A DNA stretch of 64,000 nt from Desmonostoc vinosum HA7617-LM4 (GTDB lineage Bacteria > Cyanobacteriota > Cyanobacteriia > Cyanobacteriales > Nostocaceae), in contig JAHHHC010000008.1 of the NCBI GenBank assembly GCA_019359515.1, forward strand, positions 1 to 64,000, written 5' to 3'. Positions within the stretch are counted from its first letter, which is position 1. Every line of letters starts with the position of its first letter. The notes below the pieces were generated by a model. The model was not told the DNA's origin and ran no database searches. It saw nothing but the letters and a program-made list of their open reading frames with translations. The position numbers and the translations under genes were made by a program. Positions 58,401 to 64,000 of this stretch are shown here, one piece after another.

Positions 58401-58755
58401 GCTTGTCTCCCAAATCATCGTAAACTTTGCCGATTCTGAAAAGTATACCTGCTTCCCATGCTTTATTGTCTACTTCCCGCCAAAGCTTTAATGCTTCTTC
58501 CCATTTCTCGATTGCCTGTCGCAGAGATTCTACAGTTCCTTGGTTGTAAAGTTCTAACCCCTCTTCAAAGAGTCGTTTTGCAGCGGTGCTAGTTGCATCT
58601 TGTGTTGTTGTTGGTTGTTGTGCAATCTGCGATGGTGTATATCTCAGTGTTGCACCCACACTATCAGATAGCAAAACTACACTCAGCAACAAAGTTAAAC
58701 TACAACGAGTGATGTTTGGCAAAAAGCACCAGGAAATCCACTGTTTATTTTGCAT
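55414..58755 (-). CDS. TPR-CHAT protein with a highly regular TPR array, exported
   Basis: The 1113-residue protein has a signal peptide (ITRCSLTLLLSVVLLSDSVGA). About 12-13 TPR units of 40 residues follow at about 75-560. Nearly every unit carries LGDKQKALSFYNQALPI with NIGxVYxxLGD. A helical linker and the CHAT domain come next, with LHFATHGFLD (His973) and VVLSACETGLG (Cys1022). The dyad is intact, as in active CHAT peptidases. At DNA level the array is a 120-bp tandem repeat with units about 85-95% alike, so unit number may change readily. It is the second CHAT protein in the window and has no haemagglutinin partner nearby. Confidence 0.87.
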   Translation of the reverse strand: MQNKQWISWCFLPNITRCSLTLLLSVVLLSDSVGATLRYTPSQIAQQPTTTQDATSTAAKRLFEEGLELYNQGTVESLRQAIEKWEEALKLWREVDNKAWEAGILFRIGKVYDDLGDKQKALSFYSQALPISRAVSDRRGEAIILNNIGLVYDSLGDKQKALSFFNQALPISRAVGNKRGEATTLNNIGLVYNSLGDKQKALSFFNQTLTIDRATSDRQGEATTLNNIGSVYSDLGDKQKALSFYNQALPLRRATSDRRGEAATLANIGNVYDDLGDKQKALSFYNQALPILRAVGYIEGEATTLNNIGLVYDDLGDKQKALSFYNQALAIHRTVGNRAGEATVLNNIGLVYDSLADKQKALTFYNQALPIFRAVGNKEGEANTLTNIGVVYSDLGDKQKALSFYNQALPISRAIGDRQRESETLNGIGAVYSDLGDKQKALSFYNQALSIKRAIVDRKGEAIALSDIGTVYSDLGDKQKALSFYNQALPISRAIGYRAGEASILVNIGAVYSDLGDKQKALSFYNQALPILRAVGYRAAQASTLYNIAFTERNRGNLQQALTQVEAAIKIIEDLRTKIDSQELRASYFASKQDVYKFYIDLLMQLHKKDPSKGYDALALQASDRSRARSLIELLTEANIDIKKDIDPKLLAEEQRLQLLVDAKEKQLSQLSTQKEPPNQLVAQTKQQLENLLKQQQELKVKIRATNPEYANLKYPQPLTLSEIQQQLDKNTLLLQYSLGEERSYLWVVTPNSLDTYELPKREQIEKLAKNLYNNYLRNPGMQGVSPEETAKAADELSKLILAPVADKLEQQRIVIVGDDALQYIPFAALTSGKSATGSNYQPLVVNHEIISLPSISTIAIIRQQLKTRAKAPKTLAILADPVFTASDERVTGKSTNTNNDLDIELQQSALNRSARNINLSQIERLKNTRTEAQEILKLIPSDRLQAFDFDANYNWATNKQLSQYRMLHFATHGFLDSTNPELSGIVLSLIDKQGKPQKGFLRLAEIFNLDFPAELVVLSACETGLGKEVKGEGLVGLTRGLMYAGAARVVVSLWNVNDEATSLLMRQFYSEMLQRGLSPAAALRAAQLKLWQQEQWRNPYSWAGFTLLGEWQ

Positions 58756-59250
58756 TTCAACTAAAGGTATGGGGGAAGTAAGAATCCAACAAGTGCGTAG
58801 ACGCGCAGTAACTTGTCGAGAGACATCACTCTCATGAATAATTATCTAGTTGTTCTCAGAGAAATTACTGAAAATTTATTCTGATTTTATCGTGAACAAT
58901 GAGCAATATTTGTTTTTGTTGCGGTTTTTGTAACCAATAAAGTTGCGTAGGCGTAGCCCGCCACAGGCATCGCCATTACCAAAGCAGCTATCGTTGGGAA
59001 GCGCGATCGCTCTTACCAAAATACACGCTTGCAAGGCTTTTAAAGATAAGATTGTTCAAAATTGCTCATAACAAAAATAATGACATAAACACCAACTGTT
59101 CATGTCATTATTTCTAATAATTCTATTCAGTTCGTAGTCAGGACTTCAGTCCTCTTCTTAAATACGCTTTGTACTTACTACGAACCTGGTGTGTGAAAAA
59201 GGTTTCTTAACTCAATACCTTTTTAGTTAGATTCAATGATGATTTGACAA
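58756..59250. other. Intergenic region with dispersed hairpins
   Basis: No gene is supported. It holds AGTAACTTGTCGAGAGACATC (near 58808), TTGCGTAGGCGTAGCCCGCCACAGGC (58943-58968) and a large hairpin, GTTCGTAGT (59130-59138) with ACTACGAAC (59177-59185), around an inner AGGACT-TCAGTCCT palindrome. The promoter of the CHAT gene must lie near 58760-58860. Confidence 0.5.
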
Positions 59251-59580
59251 CTACCACCAAACACGATTACCATTTTCATCAACTCGTGCTTGACGAATTA
59301 CATCGGAAATCTCTTCAGCATCTTTAACGTGGTGGAGTGCTTTTTTCTCACCATTTGGTTCATCAACAACAAAGTAAGTGGGAACTGTAATATGATCGCC
59401 TGTAATATCTGGCGAATCAACAGCAACCTGTTGAGCTTTTTCTTGGATTGATTGAGACTCGTCAATGCGATCGCCTGGATTTGCTGTTAAGCCTTGTTCT
59501 TTAACGTTTGGTTTTTCGCGAGAATCCCGATCTTCACTAACTGGTTGCTTAATTTGATTTTCTGAATTCTGATCAGTCAT
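59251..59580 (-). CDS. Small hydrophilic protein of unknown function
   Basis: From ATG 59580 (MTDQNSENQIKQPVSEDRDS) the protein has 109 residues. A charged, probably disordered first half is followed by a conserved-looking end with HITVPTYFVVDEPNGEKKAL, VKDAEEISDVIRQARVDENG and a terminal WW. Similar acidic small proteins occur in many filamentous cyanobacteria without known function. The in-frame ATG at 59622 would add 14 residues; the later ATG is preferred because the segment after it is the conserved-looking part. Confidence 0.6.
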   Translation of the reverse strand: MTDQNSENQIKQPVSEDRDSREKPNVKEQGLTANPGDRIDESQSIQEKAQQVAVDSPDITGDHITVPTYFVVDEPNGEKKALHHVKDAEEISDVIRQARVDENGNRVWW

Positions 59581-59774
59581 AGTTTTTTCTAAAGTTAAAA
59601 ACTTTGCCTTTGCTAATATCACTCTAAAAAAATAGAGACTCTAATAATTCCTTCTGAAGAAAGAGTTTAAGATATTCTTCCTAATTACACGTCTTAAGTT
59701 AGAGATTAGTTGATCGGGTTATAAATAATTTCTGACTTTAGTTTGAATACCACTACCCCAATGCCTAGTCCCTT

Positions 59775-60896
59775 TTACTTTTTCAGTTGAAATGGAGTAT
59801 ATCTTCCCCCCAATGCTTCTACGATGCTGCGGGTATTAGCTTCCATCATTTTGACGTAGGAATCTCCGTTACTGCCTTTGGCACCAATTGAATCTGAGTA
59901 AAGTTGTTGTGGTGCTAATTTTACACCTGCTTCTTGGGCAACGGTTTTAATTAAAGCTGGGTTAATTGTCGTTTCGGCAAAAATTGCGGGGACACCTATC
60001 TTTTTAATTGACTCTACCAATAGTTTGACTGTTTGAGCGCTGGGTTGTTCTTCGGTGCTAATGCCAATTAAAGTACCTGCGATCGCAATCTTATAATCAC
60101 GCCCATAATACTGAAATGCATCGTGCGTTGTCACGAGTTTGCGTTTATCTGCGGGGATAGTTTGTATCTGCTGATTAATCCAACTATGCAACTGTGTTAA
60201 TTCTTTGGTAAGTTGCGCTGCTTTTTGGGTGAATTTTTCTCTATCTTCTGGTGATAACTCAATTAAACCATCCCGAATGCTATTTACCATGGCGATCGCA
60301 TTCTCTGCACTACCCCAAACGTGCGGATCTGGAACTATTTCGCCTTTGGCTTTCTCTAGTTGCAAGGGTTTAACAACTTCCCCTACTGCTAACTGACGCG
60401 CCTTACCTCCTGATGCTTTCATTAACTTGATTAATCCTGGTTCTAAGTTGTAACCGTTATACAAAATCAAGTCTGCTTCTTCCAAAAACCTGCTGTCTGC
60501 TGGTACTGGTTCATAAACATGCGGATCAGTACCTGGCTTGAGAACTCCAGTTAGCTGAATTTCATCACCCCCAACTTTTTGGGCTAAATCAGCAATGATG
60601 GTACTAGTGGCAACGACTCGCGGCTTACTATCTCCCCCGGTAGTTTTGGGATTGGAGTCCAATGAGGTACAACTAAACATAGCAAAAGGCAAAAGCATCC
60701 CCAGACAAAGCTTAGAAACTAGGCTAAAAGCAACTTTGCTGTGAGGATTACTTGCCTCTTGATCAGAGGCAATCGCCCCCCTTTGTGGGTGAAAGCTTTC
60801 CTGATCCTTTTCCCTTTCCCCCTTGGTTGAAACCTCACCCATGAGGGGTGATTGTTCTCCCCTGCTCCCCGCTTCTTGATTAAGCATTAGTTTCAT
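59775..60896 (-). CDS. mntC: Metal-binding lipoprotein of an ABC importer (Mn/Zn type, MntC-like)
   Basis: The 373-residue protein has a lipobox ending at Cys76 (MLLPFAMFSC). A cluster A-I metal-binding fold follows: TSTIIADLAQKVGGDEIQ, DPHVYEPVPAD, DPHVWGSAEN, TTHDAFQYYGRDY and GISTEEQPSAQT. There is no His-rich loop, which favours manganese over zinc, and the layout matches cyanobacterial MntC. Oddly, about 55 hydrophilic residues precede the hydrophobic core of the signal, and they resemble dispersed coding repeat (PQRGAIASDQEAS). The true start is therefore uncertain. It is divergent from mntA and mntB. Confidence 0.85.
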   Translation of the reverse strand: MKLMLNQEAGSRGEQSPLMGEVSTKGEREKDQESFHPQRGAIASDQEASNPHSKVAFSLVSKLCLGMLLPFAMFSCTSLDSNPKTTGGDSKPRVVATSTIIADLAQKVGGDEIQLTGVLKPGTDPHVYEPVPADSRFLEEADLILYNGYNLEPGLIKLMKASGGKARQLAVGEVVKPLQLEKAKGEIVPDPHVWGSAENAIAMVNSIRDGLIELSPEDREKFTQKAAQLTKELTQLHSWINQQIQTIPADKRKLVTTHDAFQYYGRDYKIAIAGTLIGISTEEQPSAQTVKLLVESIKKIGVPAIFAETTINPALIKTVAQEAGVKLAPQQLYSDSIGAKGSNGDSYVKMMEANTRSIVEALGGRYTPFQLKK

Positions 60897-60985
60897 TTAT
60901 CTCGGGTATTACTTCCAATTATAGATTTTTTCATATTTCTCTCATTTTTATAGTAAGCTCAAGAAATAAATATTTGAGCAGAGTT
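60897..60985. promoter_or_regulatory. Divergent promoter region of the metal importer
   Basis: The 89-bp AT-rich gap must drive both mntC (minus) and mntA (plus). On the plus strand TTTATAGTAAGCT (about 60946-60958) contains a TATAGT-like -10 box. A metal-responsive regulator would be expected to bind here, but no clear palindromic operator was seen. Confidence 0.45.
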
Positions 60986-61813
60986 ATGAAAAATGTCTCT
61001 ATTAACCCAAAATCTAGGCTATTTCAGGGAAATGTAGGGGAGATGTCTGTAAAAATGATCAAACCTATCGATATGACTTCCACACCAGCAATCAATATTG
61101 CTCATTTGGGGGTGCATTACCGTACACAAGAAGCCTTGAGAGACGTTAACTGTATAGTCAAAGCAGGAAAATTGACGGGTATTTTTGGCCCCAATGGTGC
61201 TGGCAAAAGTACGCTCATGAAAGCAATGTTGGGTTTGGTTCCCCTCAGTAGTGGTACAGTGTTGTATCAAAATCAACCCTTAATGCAGCAACTAGATAAA
61301 GTAGCCTATGTGCCACAGCGTAGTCAAATCGACTGGACTTATCCCGCTACAGTCTGGGATGTAGTGATGATGGGACGAGTAAAGAAAACAGGGTGGTTGC
61401 GTAGCTTTTCAGCAGTTAGCCGTCAGGTGGCAAAAGAGGCCTTAGAAAGAGTTGGGATGATTGACTATCGCGATCGCCCCATTGGACAATTGTCAGGAGG
61501 ACAACAGCAGCGAGTATTTTTAGCTCGTGCCTTAACACAGCAAGCAGAAATCTTCTGCTTTGATGAACCTTTAGTAGGCATTGATCAAAAAACTCAGACA
61601 GTCATTTTTGAAGTTTTTCACGAACTTGCAGCCGCTGGCAAAATAGTTTTAGTAGTCAACCACGATTTAGGGGAATCAATCACCCATTTTGATAACTTAA
61701 TTTTATTAAATCGCGAATTAATCGCCACAGGTTCCCGTCAGCAAGTACTCACGCAAGAGAACTTATATGGCGCTTATGGTGGCAAAGTCACATACTTTTC
61801 TGATGCGGCTTAA
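60986..61813 (+). CDS. mntA: ATP-binding subunit of the metal ABC importer
   Basis: The protein has about 275 residues. Walker A is GIFGPNGAGKSTLMKAML, the signature IGQLSGGQQQRVFLARALT, Walker B EIFCFDEPLVGID, and the H-loop VVNHDL. ATG 60986 is used; ATGs at 61043, 61055 and 61070 are possible and would fit the usual family length better. The stop codon TAA is the first three bases of a family A element. In the empty site the same codon would be TAG, so the protein end is unchanged. It pairs with the permease 154 bp downstream. Confidence 0.88.
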   Translation: MKNVSINPKSRLFQGNVGEMSVKMIKPIDMTSTPAINIAHLGVHYRTQEALRDVNCIVKAGKLTGIFGPNGAGKSTLMKAMLGLVPLSSGTVLYQNQPLMQQLDKVAYVPQRSQIDWTYPATVWDVVMMGRVKKTGWLRSFSAVSRQVAKEALERVGMIDYRDRPIGQLSGGQQQRVFLARALTQQAEIFCFDEPLVGIDQKTQTVIFEVFHELAAAGKIVLVVNHDLGESITHFDNLILLNRELIATGSRQQVLTQENLYGAYGGKVTYFSDAA

Positions 61814-61913
61814 GCTGTTCCACATATAACTTGCATAATTAGGGCGGGCAAGATGCCCACACCACAAGAGTTTTATTTAATTTGATTATGTAATTTAGAT
61901 GTTTTTTAGCTTA
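61811..61913. mobile_element. 103-bp MITE-like element, family A, copy 3 (at the mntA stop)
   Basis: It starts TAAGCTGTTCCACATATAAC and ends TTTTTTAGCTTA, with terminal TA on both sides. It lies between mntA and mntB and its first bases form the mntA stop. It is nearly identical to the copies at 14618 and 53628 apart from a few substitutions. Confidence 0.88.
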
Positions 61914-61966
61914 GTTGGGGAATGGGGACGGGGAGAATAACAAATGACAAATGACAAATGACAAAC
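61914..61966. repeat. Heptad repeat and AACAAATGAC array before mntB
   Basis: GTTGGGGAATGGGGACGGGG is followed by AATAACAAATGACAAATGAC repeated as CAAATGA. The array ends two bases before the mntB ATG and leaves no clear ribosome-binding site. It is the same composition as at 5065-5092. Confidence 0.75.
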
Positions 61967-61967
61967 T

Positions 61968-62807
61968 ATGCTACAAGCTTTAATTGAGCCGTTACAGTAC
62001 GGTTTTATGCAGCGATCGCTCGTGATTGCGATTTTGGTTGGATTGTTGTGTGCTGTTGTCGGTAGCTATTTGATGGTACAACGATTAGCACTACTGGGCG
62101 ATGCGATCAGTCATTCGGTTTTACCAGGATTGGCGATCGCTTTTATGGTGGGAGGAAATATATTTGTTGGAGCATTTATTGCAGGTGTCTTGAGTACAAT
62201 GGCGATCGCCTGGATTAGGACGCGATCGCCTATTAAGGAAGATGCGGCAATGGGTATAGTTTTTTCGGCATTTTTTGCTCTCGGTATTACCCTAATTACT
62301 GTTATTCAAAAAGATAATAAAATCGACCTCAATCACTTTTTATTTGGTAACATTCTTGGTGTTACTGTTGATGAAGTCCGTGACACTGCGATTATTGCTG
62401 CTGTTGTTTTAATAGTTGTTGTTTTACTATATAAAGAACTTTTATTTTACACTTTTGACCCTTTAGGCGCTCAAGCCGCAGGTTTACCAGTCAATCGATT
62501 AAATTTTGGATTGATGCTGCTCATTGCTTTAACAATTGTCGCTAGCATGAAAGCTGTAGGCGTAATTTTAGTATTATCACTGTTAATTACACCGGGAGCA
62601 ACCGCTTACCTATTAGTAAAACGCCTGCATCAAGTAATGATTTTGGGTGCAGCAATTGGGGTTTTTTCTAGTATTAGCGGTATGTATCTCAGTTACTTTT
62701 ATAATTTGCCTTCTGGCCCGGCGATCGTTTTAGTTGTATCGGGATTATTTTTGTTAGCATTATTATTTAGTCCTAAACATGGGATTTTAATGGCAGGAGT
62801 TAAATAA
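61968..62807 (+). CDS. mntB: Permease subunit of the metal ABC importer
   Basis: The 279-residue protein has about eight membrane helices. It contains the ABC-3 family motifs GSYLMVQRLALLGDAISHSV, GAFIAGVLSTMAIAWI and VGVILVLSLLITPGATAYLL. It forms the channel for Mn (or Zn) entering from MntC. The 154-bp gap to mntA is longer than usual for such operons, and a MITE plus heptad repeat fill it, so expression of the permease may be partly uncoupled. Confidence 0.88.
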   Translation: MLQALIEPLQYGFMQRSLVIAILVGLLCAVVGSYLMVQRLALLGDAISHSVLPGLAIAFMVGGNIFVGAFIAGVLSTMAIAWIRTRSPIKEDAAMGIVFSAFFALGITLITVIQKDNKIDLNHFLFGNILGVTVDEVRDTAIIAAVVLIVVVLLYKELLFYTFDPLGAQAAGLPVNRLNFGLMLLIALTIVASMKAVGVILVLSLLITPGATAYLLVKRLHQVMILGAAIGVFSSISGMYLSYFYNLPSGPAIVLVVSGLFLLALLFSPKHGILMAGVK

Positions 62808-63008
62808 TTCGGCTCTTCCGTAGGTGTTATGCTAAAGTTTAAACTCGAATTAGGAATTTGCCTTAAAAATCAAGGGTTTCAGGCAGTTACAACCTAGATT
62901 TTCTCCCAAAAGCTAAACCGTCAAAATTAAAAGCTGTCTTTCTTGCCCAGCAAGGGATATGAGCTAATTTATAGACGTTTTTAGCATAACAAGTAATGAA
63001 GAACCAAT

Positions 63009-63394
63009 AATTCGTAATGACGCGACGCTCGTACCTCGCTACCGCTAACGCTATCGAGGACTCGCTACCGCTGCGAAGCGCGTAATTCGTAATGACGCTC
63101 GAGGACTCGCTAACGCTGCGAAGCGCGTAATTCGTAATTCGTAATGACGCGACGCTCGTACCTCGCTACCGCTAACGCTATCGAGGACTCGCTAACGCTG
63201 CGAAGCGCGTAATTCGTAATTCGTAATTCGTAATGACGCGACGCTCGTACCTCGCTACCGCTAACGCTATCGAGGACTCGCTAACGCTGCGAAGCGCGTA
63301 ATTCGTAATTCGTAATGACGCGACGCTCGTACCTCGCTACCGCTAACGCTATCGAGGACTTGCTAACGCTGCGAAGCGCGTAATTCGTAATTAA
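63009..63394. repeat. Tandem repeat, 80-95 bp unit, four full copies and one shortened
   Basis: Each unit reads AATTCGTAATGACGCGACGC, then TCGTACCTCGCTACCGCTAA, then CGCTATCGAGGACTCGCTAA and CGCTGCGAAGCGCG. Units differ mainly in how many AATTCGT heptads separate them. One shortened copy (about 63090-63128) lacks the middle. The last unit has GGACTT in place of GGACTC. There is no open coding frame. Confidence 0.9.
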
Positions 63395-63450
63395 GTTTTG
63401 TAATGGGGATTTAGCGCAAAGTCACCAGGGAAAACCTGCTCACTGACGGC

Positions 63451-63529
63451 AGTTGTTCATGGGGAAAACCACGCCACTTGCTTCAATCCGGGAAACCCGT
63501 CCAACGCAGTGGCTCTCCAAGATCACACT
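63451..63529. repeat. Dispersed repeat (AGTTGTTCATGGGG...), copy 2
   Basis: It is the same element as 29139-29216 and in the same orientation, with the shared blocks AGTTGTTCATGGGG, ACCACGCCACT, GGGAAACCCG and CCAAGA-CACACT. Here it lies in non-coding sequence. Confidence 0.75.
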
Positions 63530-63565
63530 GCCTCAACTTTGTAAGACAGACCTCAACACAAAACT

Positions 63566-63715
63566 TAATTACGTTAGCGTTAGCGTTAGCGTTAGCGAAG
63601 CGGTAGCGAGGTACGAGCGTCAGCGGTAGCGACACAGGAGCGTCGCGTCATTACGAATTACGTTAGCGCAGCGGTAGCGACACAGGAGCGTCATTACGAA
63701 TTATTTAATTACGAG
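63566..63715. repeat. Inverse-orientation copy of the GTTAGCGA/ATTACGAATT cassette
   Basis: AATTACGTTAGCGTTAGCGT starts the block. AAGCGGTAGCGAGGTACGAG and CACAGGAGCGTCGCGTCATT follow, and it ends ATTACGAATTATTTAATTA. It is the reverse complement of the tandem units at 63009-63394, so the two blocks could form a large inverted repeat around 63400-63560. Confidence 0.8.
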
Positions 63716-63765
63716 TATTAGATTGGGAATATTGAGATTGGAAAACTTCAACAAAATTAGAAAAT

Positions 63766-64000
63766 ATGTCCAAAATTATTGTCACTGGAGCAGCAGGGTT
63801 TGTTGGTTCTCATCTTGTAGAAACACTGTTGCGGCAAGGAGAAACAGTAATTGCGATTGATGAATTTAATGATTACTACGACCCCATTTTAAAGCGCAAA
63901 AATATAGCACATCTCCATTCGATACCTGGCTTTACATTAATTGAGGGAGATATGCAATTTTTCGATTGGCAAACACTCTTAAAGGATGTCGATGTAGTTT
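63766..64000 (+). CDS. NAD-dependent sugar-nucleotide epimerase/dehydratase, 5' part
   Basis: The frame opens at ATG 63766 and runs off the window edge (78 full codons). It begins MSKIIVTGAAGFVGSHLVET, with the GxxGxxG NAD motif. AIDEFNDYYDPILKRKNI follows, like UDP-glucuronate 4-epimerases, and then EGDMQFFDW. It is a short-chain dehydrogenase of the extended type that modifies a nucleotide sugar, probably for surface polysaccharide. The start and fold are clear; the substrate is not. It is truncated only because the window ends. Confidence 0.85.
   Translation, partial: MSKIIVTGAAGFVGSHLVETLLRQGETVIAIDEFNDYYDPILKRKNIAHLHSIPGFTLIEGDMQFFDWQTLLKDVDVV

Larger units (their letters stand above)
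62808..63765. other. Repeat-dominated intergenic region
   Basis: These 958 bp hold no supported gene. About 62810-63000 is plain spacer. Then come the tandem cassette at 63009-63394, the dispersed repeat at 63451-63529 and a reverse cassette at 63566-63715. The promoter of the epimerase gene must lie within the last 60 bases, where no clear box was seen. Confidence 0.55.

Noticed and set aside
56946-58418. Several frames of 65-150 codons within the TPR region of the second CHAT gene
   Set aside because: They read the 120-bp TPR repeat in another frame (KKHSLFTIRHY-type repeats) and have no start context or family signature.
59775-62807. Zinc importer ZnuABC
   Set aside because: The binding protein lacks the His-rich loop typical of ZnuA and matches the MntC-like pattern; zinc cannot be fully excluded from sequence alone.

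Overview
The window comes from a filamentous, probably heterocyst-forming cyanobacterium of the Nostocales. The signs are dense GCGATCGC (HIP1) palindromes, many short tandem repeats and MITE-like elements between genes, PEP-CTERM proteins, cyanobacterial TPR-CHAT and haemagglutinin proteins, and above all a scytonemin (UV sunscreen) locus.

Layout. 1-128: the 3' tip of an IS200/IS605-type tnpB with its right end. 0.6-7.9 kb: a sigma-70-like regulator, a small PEP-CTERM-like protein, a large TPS/filamentous-haemagglutinin protein and a TPR-CHAT protein. 7.9-14.5 kb: a duplicated-domain exported protein, a methyltransferase, a UvrD-type helicase and a GT-C membrane glycosyltransferase. 14.8-40.9 kb: the core of the window. 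Seventeen genes lie head to tail on the minus strand (scyA, scyB, scyC, scyD/E, scyF, eboA, eboB, eboC, tyrA, eboD, eboE, eboF, trpE(G), trpC, trpA, trpB, aroF). A divergent PAS histidine kinase and an AraC-type response regulator sit 0.98 kb upstream of scyA. 41-53.5 kb: MarR plus MFS exporter, a fatty-acid desaturase, a Wzx-like flippase, a dead devC fragment, a frameshifted antitoxin-like gene, a Tat-exported dienelactone hydrolase, a response-regulator/thioredoxin-reductase fusion, a hybrid histidine kinase, a WD40 protein and a peroxiredoxin-like protein. 53.5-59.6 kb: a kinase-like gene split by a 103-bp element, two small proteins and a second, very repetitive TPR-CHAT protein. 59.8-62.8 kb: a manganese/zinc-type ABC importer. 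63-64 kb: tandem repeats and the start of a sugar-nucleotide epimerase.

How the core works together. AroF, TrpE(G), TrpC, TrpA and TrpB supply tryptophan and TyrA supplies p-hydroxyphenylpyruvate. ScyB deaminates tryptophan to indole-3-pyruvate, ScyA joins the two keto acids and ScyC cyclises the product. The exported propeller proteins ScyD/E and ScyF are thought to act outside the cytoplasm, and the Ebo proteins are linked to moving the precursor across the membrane. The locus has no trpD, no tyrP and only one ScyD/ScyE-family gene.

Mobile-repeat activity is the other theme. A 103-bp TA-flanked element is present three times. One copy splits a kinase-like gene, and in-silico removal restores a 372-codon frame. 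Another lies exactly on the stop codon of mntA, and the third is nested inside a second MITE family that also interrupts the devC remnant. Low-complexity repeats extend or crowd the ends of eboD, eboA, trpB and the first CHAT gene.
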